From VGEM01 sp033764265 (GTDB lineage: Bacteria; Pseudomonadota; Alphaproteobacteria; Rhodospirillales; Rhodospirillaceae): a DNA stretch of 18,280 nt. The stretch is from assembly GCA_033764265.1 (NCBI GenBank), contig JANRJB010000118.1:1-18280 (forward strand), written 5' to 3'. A program made the translations under genes and the position numbers. Of the stretch, positions 1 to 7,863 are shown piece by piece; the first letter of the stretch is position 1; the number at the start of each line of letters is the position of its first letter. A model generated the notes under the pieces. It was given only the letters and a program-made list of their open reading frames with translations. It did not search any database and was not told where the DNA came from.

Positions 1-1
1 C

Positions 2-73
2 AAGGGCGCGCCGATTGGCCCGGTGCTTGAGGCATGGGGCCTGGCGGCGAAATCCGCACTCGGTGCACGATGA
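2..73 (+). CDS. C-terminal end of an unidentified upstream gene (partial)
   Basis: A frame open from the window edge encodes about 23 residues (KGAPIGPVLEAWGLAAKSAL and three more) and stops at TGA 71-73. That stop overlaps the ATG at 70 as ATGA, the usual arrangement of translationally coupled operon genes. The fragment is too short to assign to a family. From its neighbour it may belong to the polysaccharide cluster. The same stretch also has a stop in another frame at 28-30, so the choice rests mainly on the ATGA overlap. Confidence 0.45.
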   Translation, partial: KGAPIGPVLEAWGLAAKSALGAR

Positions 74-1242
74 CGGCCGCACGCATGGCCGCGATCGCGC
101 CCTTGGTGTTCGTGCCGCTGGTGGCTTGGAGCAAAGACGCCGCCGTGGTCGCCCTGTTCGCTTGCGCGATTGCCATTGTGGCTTGGCCCAGCGGTCGCCG
201 GGCCGTCGTGGAAGCGCGGCCGGCCGGATGGCTTGCAGGCTTGATGTTGATGGGCTGGGGTTTGATCTCTCTAGCCTGGGCGCCGGCCGGTGGCGCCGTC
301 CTCTGGGGGCAGGTGGCGATGGTGGTGGGTGCGGCCACGGTCGTGGTTCGCGGCATCGATGCGCTGGACGCGCAACTCACGCGGCATTTGGCCGCAACTT
401 TCGCCGCGGCGGTGGGTCTGCTGGCTCTGATTCTGTTCATTGAACGGGTCAGCGGCGGTGGGTTGATCGGGTTGCATCGGCCCGACGAACCGACCGCGCG
501 CCTGTTCGATGTACTGTCGGCGGGGCTGGCGTTTCTGTGCTGCCTCACGTTTCCCGCGGCCCTGATCCTCGCTCACCTTTTTCGGCCGAGCGTGGGCATC
601 GCCTTCGCGATCGCCGTGTTCGCCCTGGCCGTGTCGTACAACATGGACGCCGCACCGGTGGCACTCGCGTTTGGCGGACTTGTATGCGGCACCGCGCTGT
701 TGGGCGGCCGGCGGGTGCTCGTGGGCCTGGTTCTCACGCTGTCGTGCACTGCGCTGGTATGGGGCGTGTTGGCCGAGGCGGCGCTTGCCGGCGGCCTCGG
801 CGCATGGCTCGAACGGCTGTTCGGCGCCAATTGGTCGCTGCGGCTCGGGTACTGGGCGCGCGTTCAGGAACTGATCGGGCAAGCCCCGCTCATCGGACAT
901 GGCTTCGGCGCCGGTCGCGTGCTGGGCCGCCCCGGCGAGTACGATGGCCCAGTCCCGGTGCCATTCATGCATCCGCACAACGGTGTGCTGGAGCTTTGGC
1001 TCGATCTCGGGCTGATGGGCGTGGCCCTGGTTGCGACCTGGACCGCGGCCGGCGCGCGCCGAATCCTGTCAAGCGCCAACAGTCCCGCCGTTTTGGCGAC
1101 AATCGCCGCGACGATTGCCGTCACATCGGTCTTTGTCCTGGTCAGTTTCAGCATCTGGTTGGGCTCGTGGCTGTCGGCGCTGGGCTTGATCATCGCGGCC
1201 ATGGCATTGGCGGCGAAACTCGTGGACCAGCGCCAAAGTTAG
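70..1242 (+). CDS. O-antigen ligase / polymerase-like membrane protein (WaaL/Wzy family)
   Basis: This 390-residue protein is almost entirely hydrophobic, with about ten membrane segments. A C-terminal block carries the O-antigen ligase pattern: an RLGYWARVQELIGQAPLIGH segment, then GFGAGR, then a periplasmic loop ending in HPHNGVLELWLDLGLMG. The conserved Arg and His of that loop are implicated in glycan transfer in WaaL-type enzymes. It would join or polymerise undecaprenyl-linked glycans on the periplasmic face of the inner membrane. I chose ATG 70 over ATG 34 because it overlaps the preceding stop as ATGA and gives a normal short N-terminus. The stop at 1240-1242 overlaps the stop of the convergent amidotransferase by four bases. 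Ligase and polymerase cannot be separated from sequence alone. Confidence 0.82.
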   Translation: MTAARMAAIAPLVFVPLVAWSKDAAVVALFACAIAIVAWPSGRRAVVEARPAGWLAGLMLMGWGLISLAWAPAGGAVLWGQVAMVVGAATVVVRGIDALDAQLTRHLAATFAAAVGLLALILFIERVSGGGLIGLHRPDEPTARLFDVLSAGLAFLCCLTFPAALILAHLFRPSVGIAFAIAVFALAVSYNMDAAPVALAFGGLVCGTALLGGRRVLVGLVLTLSCTALVWGVLAEAALAGGLGAWLERLFGANWSLRLGYWARVQELIGQAPLIGHGFGAGRVLGRPGEYDGPVPVPFMHPHNGVLELWLDLGLMGVALVATWTAAGARRILSSANSPAVLATIAATIAVTSVFVLVSFSIWLGSWLSALGLIIAAMALAAKLVDQRQS

Positions 1243-3155
1243 AACGTCGCGCGATACCGTGCCGCCCAGGCCTGGAACATCAGTACACACCACAATTCGG
1301 CGCTCAGGTCGGCGTGACCCGACTGGTGGCGTCGCCAGGCCCGCGCCACCGCATCGGTCTCGAACATGCCGGTCCGGTTCAGGGCTGGTGGGTCGAGCAG
1401 TGCCGCCGCCCAATCCCGCAACGGTCCGCGCAACCATGGGCCGATCGGAACATCGAAACCGGCCTTGGGCCGGTCGATCAGTGCAGCAGGAATCCGCGAC
1501 GCGACGATCTCGCGCAGGATTCGCTTGGAGACGCCGCCGCGCAGCTTGAGCTCAGCGGGCACGCCGGCCATGAACTCCACCACCCGATGATCGAGGAGCG
1601 GCGCGCGGGCCTCGAGCGCGACGGCCATGGTTGCGCGATCGACCTTGGTCAACACGTCATTGGGCAGATAGCCGACGAAGTCGAGCACCATGAACACGTC
1701 GGCGATGTCGCGCTGGGCGGCTTCGCCTTTCATGCCGCCGGTCCACGGAGGGCTGTCGGTCGACTGAACAAGTGGGCGGACGGACCATACCCGCACCAGC
1801 GCGGCATACAGTTCGTCGGGCGACCCTGCAGGCAACCCACGCAAGGCTTTGCCGACTTTATCGGCCAGTCGGGTGGGCCCTCCCAGGTGTTCAAGCCAGA
1901 CCCAGGCCTGCCGCGGCAACGCGGTGCCGATGTCGGCCAGCGCTTGCCGGGCGAACAGCGGCAGAACGCGCGACAGTCGTTGCAGGCGCGATGCGTAGAG
2001 ATGGCGCGTATAGCCGCCAAAGTTTTCGTCGCCGCCATCGCCGGTCAGCGCCACCGTCACGTGTCGACGGGCGCGTTCGGCGATCAGAACCGTCGGGATC
2101 TGCGAGGCGTCGGCCAGCGGTTCGTCGTAAATCTCGGACAGGCGCTCGACCACGGCCAACGCATCGGCGCCGTTCACGCGCAACTCCGTGTGGTCGGTGC
2201 CAAGGTGGCGTGCGACCGCACGAGCCGGGGCGGATTCATCCAGCACCGGATCGTCGGAACCGATCGTGAAGGTCCGAACGGGTTGCGACGCCTGTTCCTG
2301 CATCAACGCCACGACTGCGGTGGAATCGATGCCGCCCGACAGGAAAGCACCCAACGGCACATCGGCGATCATCTGGCTTTTGACCGCTTCGGCCAGGAGC
2401 GCTTCGGCCCCCCGGCGCGCGTCGGCTTCGGACATCGCAGGCACAGGCCGAAACGCCGCACGGCTCCAATAAGCGGCCTGCACGAGTTCCCCCGGTTCAT
2501 CGCGATCGACGTCGATGTCGGCGAAGTAGCCGGGGCGGAGGTGCTGAACGTCGGCGAAAATGCTGTGCGGCGCGGGCACGCAACCGTACTCGGCGTAGAG
2601 GCGCGCCGCGGCAGGATCGATGCGGCGGGTGAAGCCGGGGACGGCCATGAACGCCTTGAGTTCAGAGGCGAACGCGATGTCCGGGCCGATGCGGCCGACG
2701 TACAGCGGCTTCTGTCCGGCGCGGTCGCGCGCCAACGTCAGCCGCCGGGCTTGGGTGTCGAACAGCGCAAACGCGAACATGCCGACGAGGCGAGCGAGGG
2801 CTGCGCCGACGCCCCAGCATTGCACCGCCGCCAACAACACTTCGGTGTCGGTCGCCGTGCGGAATACGATGCCGGCATCTTGCAGGTCGCGTTTCAGGTC
2901 GCGGTAGTTGTAGATCGCGCCGTTGAAGACGCCGACCCAGCGTCCGTCGGGCGAGGTCATCGGCTGCTTCCCGGCCGACGACAGGTCGAAGATCGAAAGA
3001 CGCCGGTGGGCCATGGCGATCCGGCCGCGCTCGTCCTGCCACGAACCAGCATCGTCTGGGCCGCGGTGGACGAGGGCGTCCGCCATCGCCTGTGCCGTGG
3101 CCAGGACCGGCCGCACCGATGAGGCGTGCACGATGACGCCGGCCAGGCCGCACAT
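1239..3155 (-). CDS. asnB: Asparagine synthase (glutamine-hydrolysing) type amidotransferase
   Basis: The 638-residue product starts MCGLAGV, so Cys2 becomes the N-terminal nucleophile of the class II glutaminase domain. HRGPDDAG, HRRLSIFDLSSAGKQPM and TDTEVLLAA follow. The synthetase domain has the PP-loop SGGIDS at residues 273-278, then TGDGGDENFGGY and KVDRATMAVALEARAPLLDH. The reaction is glutamine-dependent, ATP-driven amidation of a carboxylate. In polysaccharide clusters such enzymes probably amidate a sugar acid or another cell-envelope group rather than make free asparagine. The start at 3155 is fixed by Cys2 and shares one base with the glycosyltransferase stop (TGATG), so the two genes are coupled. 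The usual NGEIYN is NGAIYN here, replacing a glutamate near the glutamine pocket. A relationship to exosortase-associated amidotransferases is possible, given the PEP-CTERM protein nearby. Confidence 0.9.
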   Translation of the reverse strand: MCGLAGVIVHASSVRPVLATAQAMADALVHRGPDDAGSWQDERGRIAMAHRRLSIFDLSSAGKQPMTSPDGRWVGVFNGAIYNYRDLKRDLQDAGIVFRTATDTEVLLAAVQCWGVGAALARLVGMFAFALFDTQARRLTLARDRAGQKPLYVGRIGPDIAFASELKAFMAVPGFTRRIDPAAARLYAEYGCVPAPHSIFADVQHLRPGYFADIDVDRDEPGELVQAAYWSRAAFRPVPAMSEADARRGAEALLAEAVKSQMIADVPLGAFLSGGIDSTAVVALMQEQASQPVRTFTIGSDDPVLDESAPARAVARHLGTDHTELRVNGADALAVVERLSEIYDEPLADASQIPTVLIAERARRHVTVALTGDGGDENFGGYTRHLYASRLQRLSRVLPLFARQALADIGTALPRQAWVWLEHLGGPTRLADKVGKALRGLPAGSPDELYAALVRVWSVRPLVQSTDSPPWTGGMKGEAAQRDIADVFMVLDFVGYLPNDVLTKVDRATMAVALEARAPLLDHRVVEFMAGVPAELKLRGGVSKRILREIVASRIPAALIDRPKAGFDVPIGPWLRGPLRDWAAALLDPPALNRTGMFETDAVARAWRRHQSGHADLSAELWCVLMFQAWAARYRATF

Positions 3156-4234
3156 CAGCGCGTCCGCCCCGCCGCCGCGAACAGCGCGTCGGCCAGCTTC
3201 GGCGCGACCGCGCCCAGCGCGTAGTGCTGCTCGAACCTGCGGCGGCCGGCCTCGCCCATCCGCCGGCGTAGCTCGGGTTCGGCGCGCAGACGTGTCAGGG
3301 CGGTACGCCATTCCGTCTCGGTTGCAGCCAGGAACCCGGTCTCGCCATCGATCACGATGTCGCGGTTTACGCCAACCGGCGAGGCCACTACGGGAATGCC
3401 GCAGGCCATGTATTGCACGATTTTGTAGCCGCACTTGCCGCGCTCGAATGGCGCGTCCGTCACCGGCATCAGTCCGACATCGAAAGCGGCGACCTGGACG
3501 GATTCTTCGGAAAGTGTCCACGCCTGGGCCACATGGCCGGGGAAAAACGGCTGACCGGCGCGCGCGCCGACTGTGACGAAGCGGTCGCCGGTATTTGCCA
3601 ACATCTCAGCCAGCAGCGGCAGTAGCGGGTCCAACAGATGTTGAGATCCTGGACTGCCGATCCAGCCAATAGTGAAGGGGCCCGGGCGCGGCGCGCCGCG
3701 GGGTGCATAGAGATGTTCGTCCACCGTGCTGGGCAAGACGATGACGCGGCCAGCGCCGGCGCGGCGGGCGCGGTCGGCCAGATAGGCGTTGCCGGCCACC
3801 ACGACTTCGGCCGCGCGCATCACCGCGTCGATCTTGCCGCCGAAGGTTCGGCGCACAATCGTCGACGGATGCTGGTCGTAACTGTGAAAGGTCGCATCGT
3901 CATACTCGACCATGTAACGCGCCCGCCGGCGCAGCAGGCCCGGGTCGAGCAGGGCCGGCGCGAACGGCCAGCATTCCTTTTCCAGCCAGACCAGGTCGAA
4001 CGCAGCCGCCCGCATCAGAGCCGCAACGCGCTTGGCGTAGCCTTTCATTACTTCGACCATCGGGCGTGCGCCCGAGGCATAGAGACTCTGCAGGTAGCCC
4101 GTCGAAAACAACGGCGCCCAGGTCAGCTCGATGCCGGCGTCGCGCAAACGCGGCTCGAACTGGTACATGCGCACGCGGCTGCTGGCGCCCAGCGGCTCGT
4201 AGCGCGGAAGGGCCAACACCCTGAGCTTTGCCAC
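3155..4234 (-). CDS. Glycosyltransferase, group 1 / GT4-like
   Basis: The 359-residue protein has a two-domain GT-B layout. The N-terminal half begins with a strand-forming KLRVLALPRY and contains MVEYDDATFHSY. The C-terminal nucleotide-sugar domain starts near PFTIGWIGSPGS and carries KCGYKIVQYMACGIPVVASP followed by GVNRDIVIDGETGFLA, the donor-binding region typical of GT4 enzymes. It should move a sugar from an activated nucleotide donor onto a lipid-linked or polysaccharide acceptor in the cytoplasm. The start is GTG at 4234 with an AGGG four to five bases upstream; a stop lies in frame at 4259-4261, so there is little room for another start. It is first in a two-gene unit with the amidotransferase. 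Donor and acceptor are not predictable. Confidence 0.85.
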   Translation of the reverse strand: MAKLRVLALPRYEPLGASSRVRMYQFEPRLRDAGIELTWAPLFSTGYLQSLYASGARPMVEVMKGYAKRVAALMRAAAFDLVWLEKECWPFAPALLDPGLLRRRARYMVEYDDATFHSYDQHPSTIVRRTFGGKIDAVMRAAEVVVAGNAYLADRARRAGAGRVIVLPSTVDEHLYAPRGAPRPGPFTIGWIGSPGSQHLLDPLLPLLAEMLANTGDRFVTVGARAGQPFFPGHVAQAWTLSEESVQVAAFDVGLMPVTDAPFERGKCGYKIVQYMACGIPVVASPVGVNRDIVIDGETGFLAATETEWRTALTRLRAEPELRRRMGEAGRRRFEQHYALGAVAPKLADALFAAAGRTR

Positions 4235-4308
4235 CGCCCTGGTTCCCGGATACCGTGGTCATAGCTGTGGTAGTCAATGCCGCACGCCCCGTCAAACGCC
4301 GGTCCGCC
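4235..4308. promoter_or_regulatory. Divergent intergenic region between glycosyltransferase and methyltransferase
   Basis: These 74 bases separate two divergent starts, so they should hold promoters in both directions. On the minus strand TTGACG (4295-4290) is a good -35 element, but the hexamer 17 bases on, TACCAC, is a poor -10. A second TTGAC core lies at 4277-4273. No convincing plus-strand promoter is visible. The inference rests mainly on gene orientation. Confidence 0.3.
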
Positions 4309-5031
4309 ATGTCCAACGTCGATCCGACGCAGGCCGAAATCGCGGCGATCCGCGCCCGCTATGGGCGTCGGGCGGACCGGCCGGCCAATCCTTTGGGCGA
4401 ACTAGCGCCCGACCTGTTGCTGCGCGCCCAAGCCTACGAACGGGCGCTGGCGCACCTCTTGCGCGACTGCGGCGTGCGCGATGTGGGCCGGGTGTCGTTG
4501 CTCGAAGTCGGGTGCGGCGAGGGCATCAACCTCTTGCAGTTCATCCGGCTCGGCTTCAACCCGGCGCTGATGGTCGGCAACGATCTGCGCGCCGAGGCGG
4601 TCGACGCCGCGCGGCGCATCCTGCCCCAGACGGTGCGGCTGGTGGCGGGCGAGGCCAGCACAACGCCGCTCGGCGCCGCTGATGGCTTCGACGTGGTGGT
4701 TCAATCCACGGTGTTCAGTTCCATTCTGAGCGACGATCTTCAGCTTGCCGTGGCGCAGCGGATGTGGGCTTTGACCAAGCCCGGTGGCGCGGTGCTGTGG
4801 TACGATCTGGGCGTCAATAACCCCTGGAACCCGGACGTGCGCGGTGTGCCGCTTCCGCGCATCGCCACTTTATTCCCGCACGGACGCATCACCGCGCGGC
4901 GAGTGACGCTGGCTCCGCCCGTGGCCCGCAAGGCGGCGCGGCTTCATCCCGCAATTTATACCGTACTCGACGCCGTACCCTGGCTGCGCTCGCACCTGTT
5001 GTGCTGGATCGCAAAACAGGCCGAAACCTGA
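4309..5031 (+). CDS. SAM-dependent class I methyltransferase
   Basis: The 240-residue protein has a Rossmann methyltransferase core. Motif I is LLEVGCGEGINLL at about residues 64-76, an acidic residue in NDLRAEAVDAAR (Asp92) fits the SAM-ribose position, and FDVVVQSTVFSSI plus KPGGAVLWYDL are the post-I and motif III regions. It would transfer a methyl group from SAM, probably to a sugar or other small molecule of the polysaccharide cluster (inference from position). I chose ATG 4309 (MSNVDPTQ) because the longer TTG/GTG versions add a non-conserved extension reaching into the divergent gene. The stop at 5029-5031 directly abuts the stop of the convergent receptor gene, so the two genes share no spacer. 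Confidence 0.82.
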   Translation: MSNVDPTQAEIAAIRARYGRRADRPANPLGELAPDLLLRAQAYERALAHLLRDCGVRDVGRVSLLEVGCGEGINLLQFIRLGFNPALMVGNDLRAEAVDAARRILPQTVRLVAGEASTTPLGAADGFDVVVQSTVFSSILSDDLQLAVAQRMWALTKPGGAVLWYDLGVNNPWNPDVRGVPLPRIATLFPHGRITARRVTLAPPVARKAARLHPAIYTVLDAVPWLRSHLLCWIAKQAET

Positions 5032-7605
5032 TCAGAATGAGTATTTCATACGCATACCGAAGTCCCGCTTGTCGGGAACGCCAACCAAGACACCTTGCGG
5101 GAACCCGAACGCCGGGAAGCCGAAGCCCGTCGGCAGCGCCTGGAATATCGATCCCGGTGAGCCCTGGAAGACGTTGCGGAACCCGTAATCCCAGGTTCTG
5201 TTGTCGAACAGGTTCGTCGAATAGGCCTCCAGTGAGAAATTGTCGCGTTCGACACCGATGCGCAAATTGACGCGGAAGAAATCCGAGGTCCTGACGATGT
5301 TCGCCTCGCTATCCCAGGCCTTGCCGGTGTAAGTCACATCGCTGCGCGCAAACCAATCCCATTCTCCGGTGAGTCGATCCTGATAGGAAACGGAACCGGC
5401 TCCGTTCCAATTGGGGACTCGCGCCAGCTTGTTGCCGTCGAAGCGCGTGACGTTCGACGTCAACTGCGCGAGGAACGGCTGAATGAAATTGGTGTACTTG
5501 CCGGTGGTGTATGACGCACGCAGGTTTACGTCCCAGTTTTCGTTTGGCGCCCAGGTCCCCTCGAACTCGCCGCCGTGCATCTTGGCGTCGCCCGGCACGA
5601 TAATTCCGGTAAAGGTGATGGTGGGCGCCGCGCCGGGCGGCAACGGCGTACCGGCCGGTACGGTCGGCACGACGAATGCTGCGGTCGACTTCAGGTTCTT
5701 CCATTTCATTTTGTACAGCGCCAACGTGTACTGGAACTGGCCGTCGAACAGCCGTTGCTTCGAACCGATCTCGTAATTGTCGAGCCGGTCCGAGTCGGCG
5801 ATGTTCTGGACCCCCGGGAATGCCGCTTCGATCAGCCCGCGATGAAACGCGTTGGCGGTAAAGTACTGCGAATTGAAGCTGCCCGGCAGCACGCCCCGCG
5901 ACCAGCTAGCGTAGACCGTCCAGTCGTCTTGCGGTTTGAAGTTGGCGATGACGCGCGGCAACCAATCCTTGAAATTGCCGGTGACGCTTTGTGAAGCCGT
6001 CAGCCGCGACTTATCCTGTTGACGGCGGATTTCGCCTTCCAGACTGAGCCAATCGGTCAGATCGTATGCGACCGAACCGAAGCCGGCGTAGACCTTGGCC
6101 AACTCGCCATTGGTCGAGGGTACGGCCCCCGGCGCGAGGATTGGTTGGGCCAGGACCGGGGCGCGGGCAATTGGCAGTGTCGGCGCCGTGCGCACCTGAT
6201 ACAGAACCGAACCGCCGCCACCGTAGCTTGACAGGAACTCGCCATCGTACCAAGTCGCGCCCACCATCCAGCGGAACTTCTGGTCCTGCGCTGACTGCAG
6301 GCGAATTTCGGCGTGCTTGGTTTCCGACAACGCCGGCTGGGCGCCGTAAATATTCTCTTCGTCGCTGCGATCGCCGTCGGAAAACGCCTGCGTCTCGGTG
6401 TCGTCATAACCGGCGTTGAACGCAACAATGATGCCGTTATCGAACTCAAACTGACCCTGAGCCGTCAACCGCACGGTATTTCGCAGCAGGCCAAAGTGAT
6501 CGAGCTTCGGGGCCGCCGCCATCAGCGGGTCGCCCAAGCTGTTGCGTACGAACGCATCGAACAGGCCATTCGGATTGCCGACGCTGGCCAGCCGCGGGCT
6601 GGCGAAACTGGTATTGACCGAGACGATCCGCTTTTCGCCGATCTGCTTCATCGATGGAATCTTGCCGCAGATGTAAGGAATCGAGAGCGCGAACTGAACC
6701 GGTTGCTTGTCGACCAAGGTCCTGCCGTTGAACTGCCGGCCGGCGCACGAATTGCCGCCGTAGATCGGCCCCGAAATATGCGCGAGCGGGCCGTGCGTAT
6801 CGTCGTCCTGCTGGACGTGTGCGCGTAGACGGAGCCAGAAACTATCGGTCGGCGTCGCATAAAGGGTCGCTGACGCCGATTGGGTCGTTTCCTCGCCCAG
6901 TTCGCCGCCATCGTTCGCCGTGTAGTGCGATCCTTTTTGGTGCTGCAGCACGGTCAAGCGCCCGGCGAGCTTGCCTTCGATCAGCGGGCCTTCCACGCTG
7001 AGGTTGACGTCGTATGAACCACGGGTCGAAGCCAGAACATTGACTTCGCTTTGGAACTCGTTCCCCGGCACGCGGGTGATGAAATTGATCGCGCCGCCGA
7101 ACGTATTGCGCCCGAAGTAGGCGTTCTGCGGACCCTTCAAGACCTCCACCCGCTGAACGTCGACGGTATTGACTGAGTTGACGCCGCCCAGGACGTAAAT
7201 GCCGTCGATGAAAACCGCTCCGGTCTGAATGCGCGGCAGGGAGTTTGATGGCGTGAGCCCTCGGAAGGCGATCAAGGGAATGTACCGGCCCTGACCGTTG
7301 CCACCGATGTTGGTGATAAATGCGCCGGGCGCAACCTTGGTGATGTCGCGCATATCGAAAATCTGCGCTTTTTGGATCTCAGCCGCGGTCAGGACGACCA
7401 CCGAAAGCGGAACTTCGATCAAGGACTCCTCGCGCTTGCGCGAGGTGACGATGATTTCCTCAAGTGCAGGCGCCTGCGCCGCTTGTGTCGGTCCAGAATC
7501 CTGGGCACTGGCCGTGGACGCCGGAATTCCGAGAAAAAGCAGGCTTGTGGTCAGCAGCGCCGAACGCCGGACTGCGGCAATGCGAGACGATTGCGGATGA
7601 GACAT
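5032..7605 (-). CDS. TonB-dependent outer-membrane receptor
   Basis: The 857-residue protein has a signal peptide (hydrophobic core ALLTTSLLFLGIP, likely cleavage after ASTASA near residue 34). A TonB-box-like EEIIVTSRKRE follows at 49-59, then a plug domain with VQRVEVLKGPQNAYFGRNT and FGGAINFITRVPG, and a long beta-barrel. It ends in KYSF, the terminal phenylalanine expected for barrel insertion. Such receptors import scarce ligands across the outer membrane using TonB-ExbBD energy. The sequence style resembles the large receptor families of sphingomonads and related bacteria, and the ligand cannot be named. ATG 7605 has a good AGGGGA ribosome site. The gene stands alone behind a palindromic operator-like site. 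No TonB, ExbBD or inner-membrane transporter is adjacent. Confidence 0.92.
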   Translation of the reverse strand: MSHPQSSRIAAVRRSALLTTSLLFLGIPASTASAQDSGPTQAAQAPALEEIIVTSRKREESLIEVPLSVVVLTAAEIQKAQIFDMRDITKVAPGAFITNIGGNGQGRYIPLIAFRGLTPSNSLPRIQTGAVFIDGIYVLGGVNSVNTVDVQRVEVLKGPQNAYFGRNTFGGAINFITRVPGNEFQSEVNVLASTRGSYDVNLSVEGPLIEGKLAGRLTVLQHQKGSHYTANDGGELGEETTQSASATLYATPTDSFWLRLRAHVQQDDDTHGPLAHISGPIYGGNSCAGRQFNGRTLVDKQPVQFALSIPYICGKIPSMKQIGEKRIVSVNTSFASPRLASVGNPNGLFDAFVRNSLGDPLMAAAPKLDHFGLLRNTVRLTAQGQFEFDNGIIVAFNAGYDDTETQAFSDGDRSDEENIYGAQPALSETKHAEIRLQSAQDQKFRWMVGATWYDGEFLSSYGGGGSVLYQVRTAPTLPIARAPVLAQPILAPGAVPSTNGELAKVYAGFGSVAYDLTDWLSLEGEIRRQQDKSRLTASQSVTGNFKDWLPRVIANFKPQDDWTVYASWSRGVLPGSFNSQYFTANAFHRGLIEAAFPGVQNIADSDRLDNYEIGSKQRLFDGQFQYTLALYKMKWKNLKSTAAFVVPTVPAGTPLPPGAAPTITFTGIIVPGDAKMHGGEFEGTWAPNENWDVNLRASYTTGKYTNFIQPFLAQLTSNVTRFDGNKLARVPNWNGAGSVSYQDRLTGEWDWFARSDVTYTGKAWDSEANIVRTSDFFRVNLRIGVERDNFSLEAYSTNLFDNRTWDYGFRNVFQGSPGSIFQALPTGFGFPAFGFPQGVLVGVPDKRDFGMRMKYSF

Positions 7606-7686
7606 TGGATTCCCCTAACCCCATGGACCCCCAGATCCAACCTCGTGAAGTTAGGATTCCTTGTCAGACTTCCATGCATACAACGT

Positions 7687-7708
7687 TGAACTTGTTCACA
7701 TTGTGAAC
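7687..7708. promoter_or_regulatory. Operator-like overlapping palindromes upstream of the receptor gene
   Basis: GTTCACATTGTGAAC at 7694-7708 is an inverted repeat with perfect 7-base arms around a single T. A second overlapping inverted repeat, TGAAC-TT-GTTCA, occupies 7687-7698. Together they give three alternating GTTCA/TGAAC half-sites about 80-100 bases upstream of the receptor ATG, in the position of a promoter. A TTCACA inside the site could serve as a -35 element, but no good -10 follows. Binding of a dimeric repressor or activator is inferred and its family is unknown. Confidence 0.5.
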
Positions 7709-7777
7709 GTCGATTTGTTGCCCCTGAAATAGTTTCGCCCACTCCTGCGAGTCAGCCTGATGGTCAGAGTGAGGATG

Positions 7778-7797
7778 CGCCGGACACCGAACCGGCG
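7778..7797 (-). terminator. GC-rich hairpin downstream of the beta-helix gene
   Basis: CGCCGG at 7778-7783 pairs with CCGGCG at 7792-7797 across an eight-base loop, about 70 bases past the stop of the beta-helix gene on its own strand. No T-run follows on the minus strand, so it is not a standard intrinsic terminator. It could slow polymerase or protect a 3' end. Confidence 0.2.
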
Positions 7798-7863
7798 AGG
7801 AGCCAGTTGTAAGTGTTATCGCCAACCCCGACTGGTTGCGGCGCTTGCACCAGGTGTGCGGGG

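Noticed and set aside
537..3122. 861-codon plus-strand frame, the longest in the window
   Set aside because: It spans two real genes, out of frame with the ligase and antisense to the amidotransferase; the product is Arg/Gly-rich with no recognisable fold. Long shadows like this are expected at high GC.
5032..7605. Siderophore-specific receptor (iron uptake)
   Set aside because: No Fur-box-like sequence upstream, no siderophore genes adjacent and no diagnostic motif; only the general receptor family is supported.
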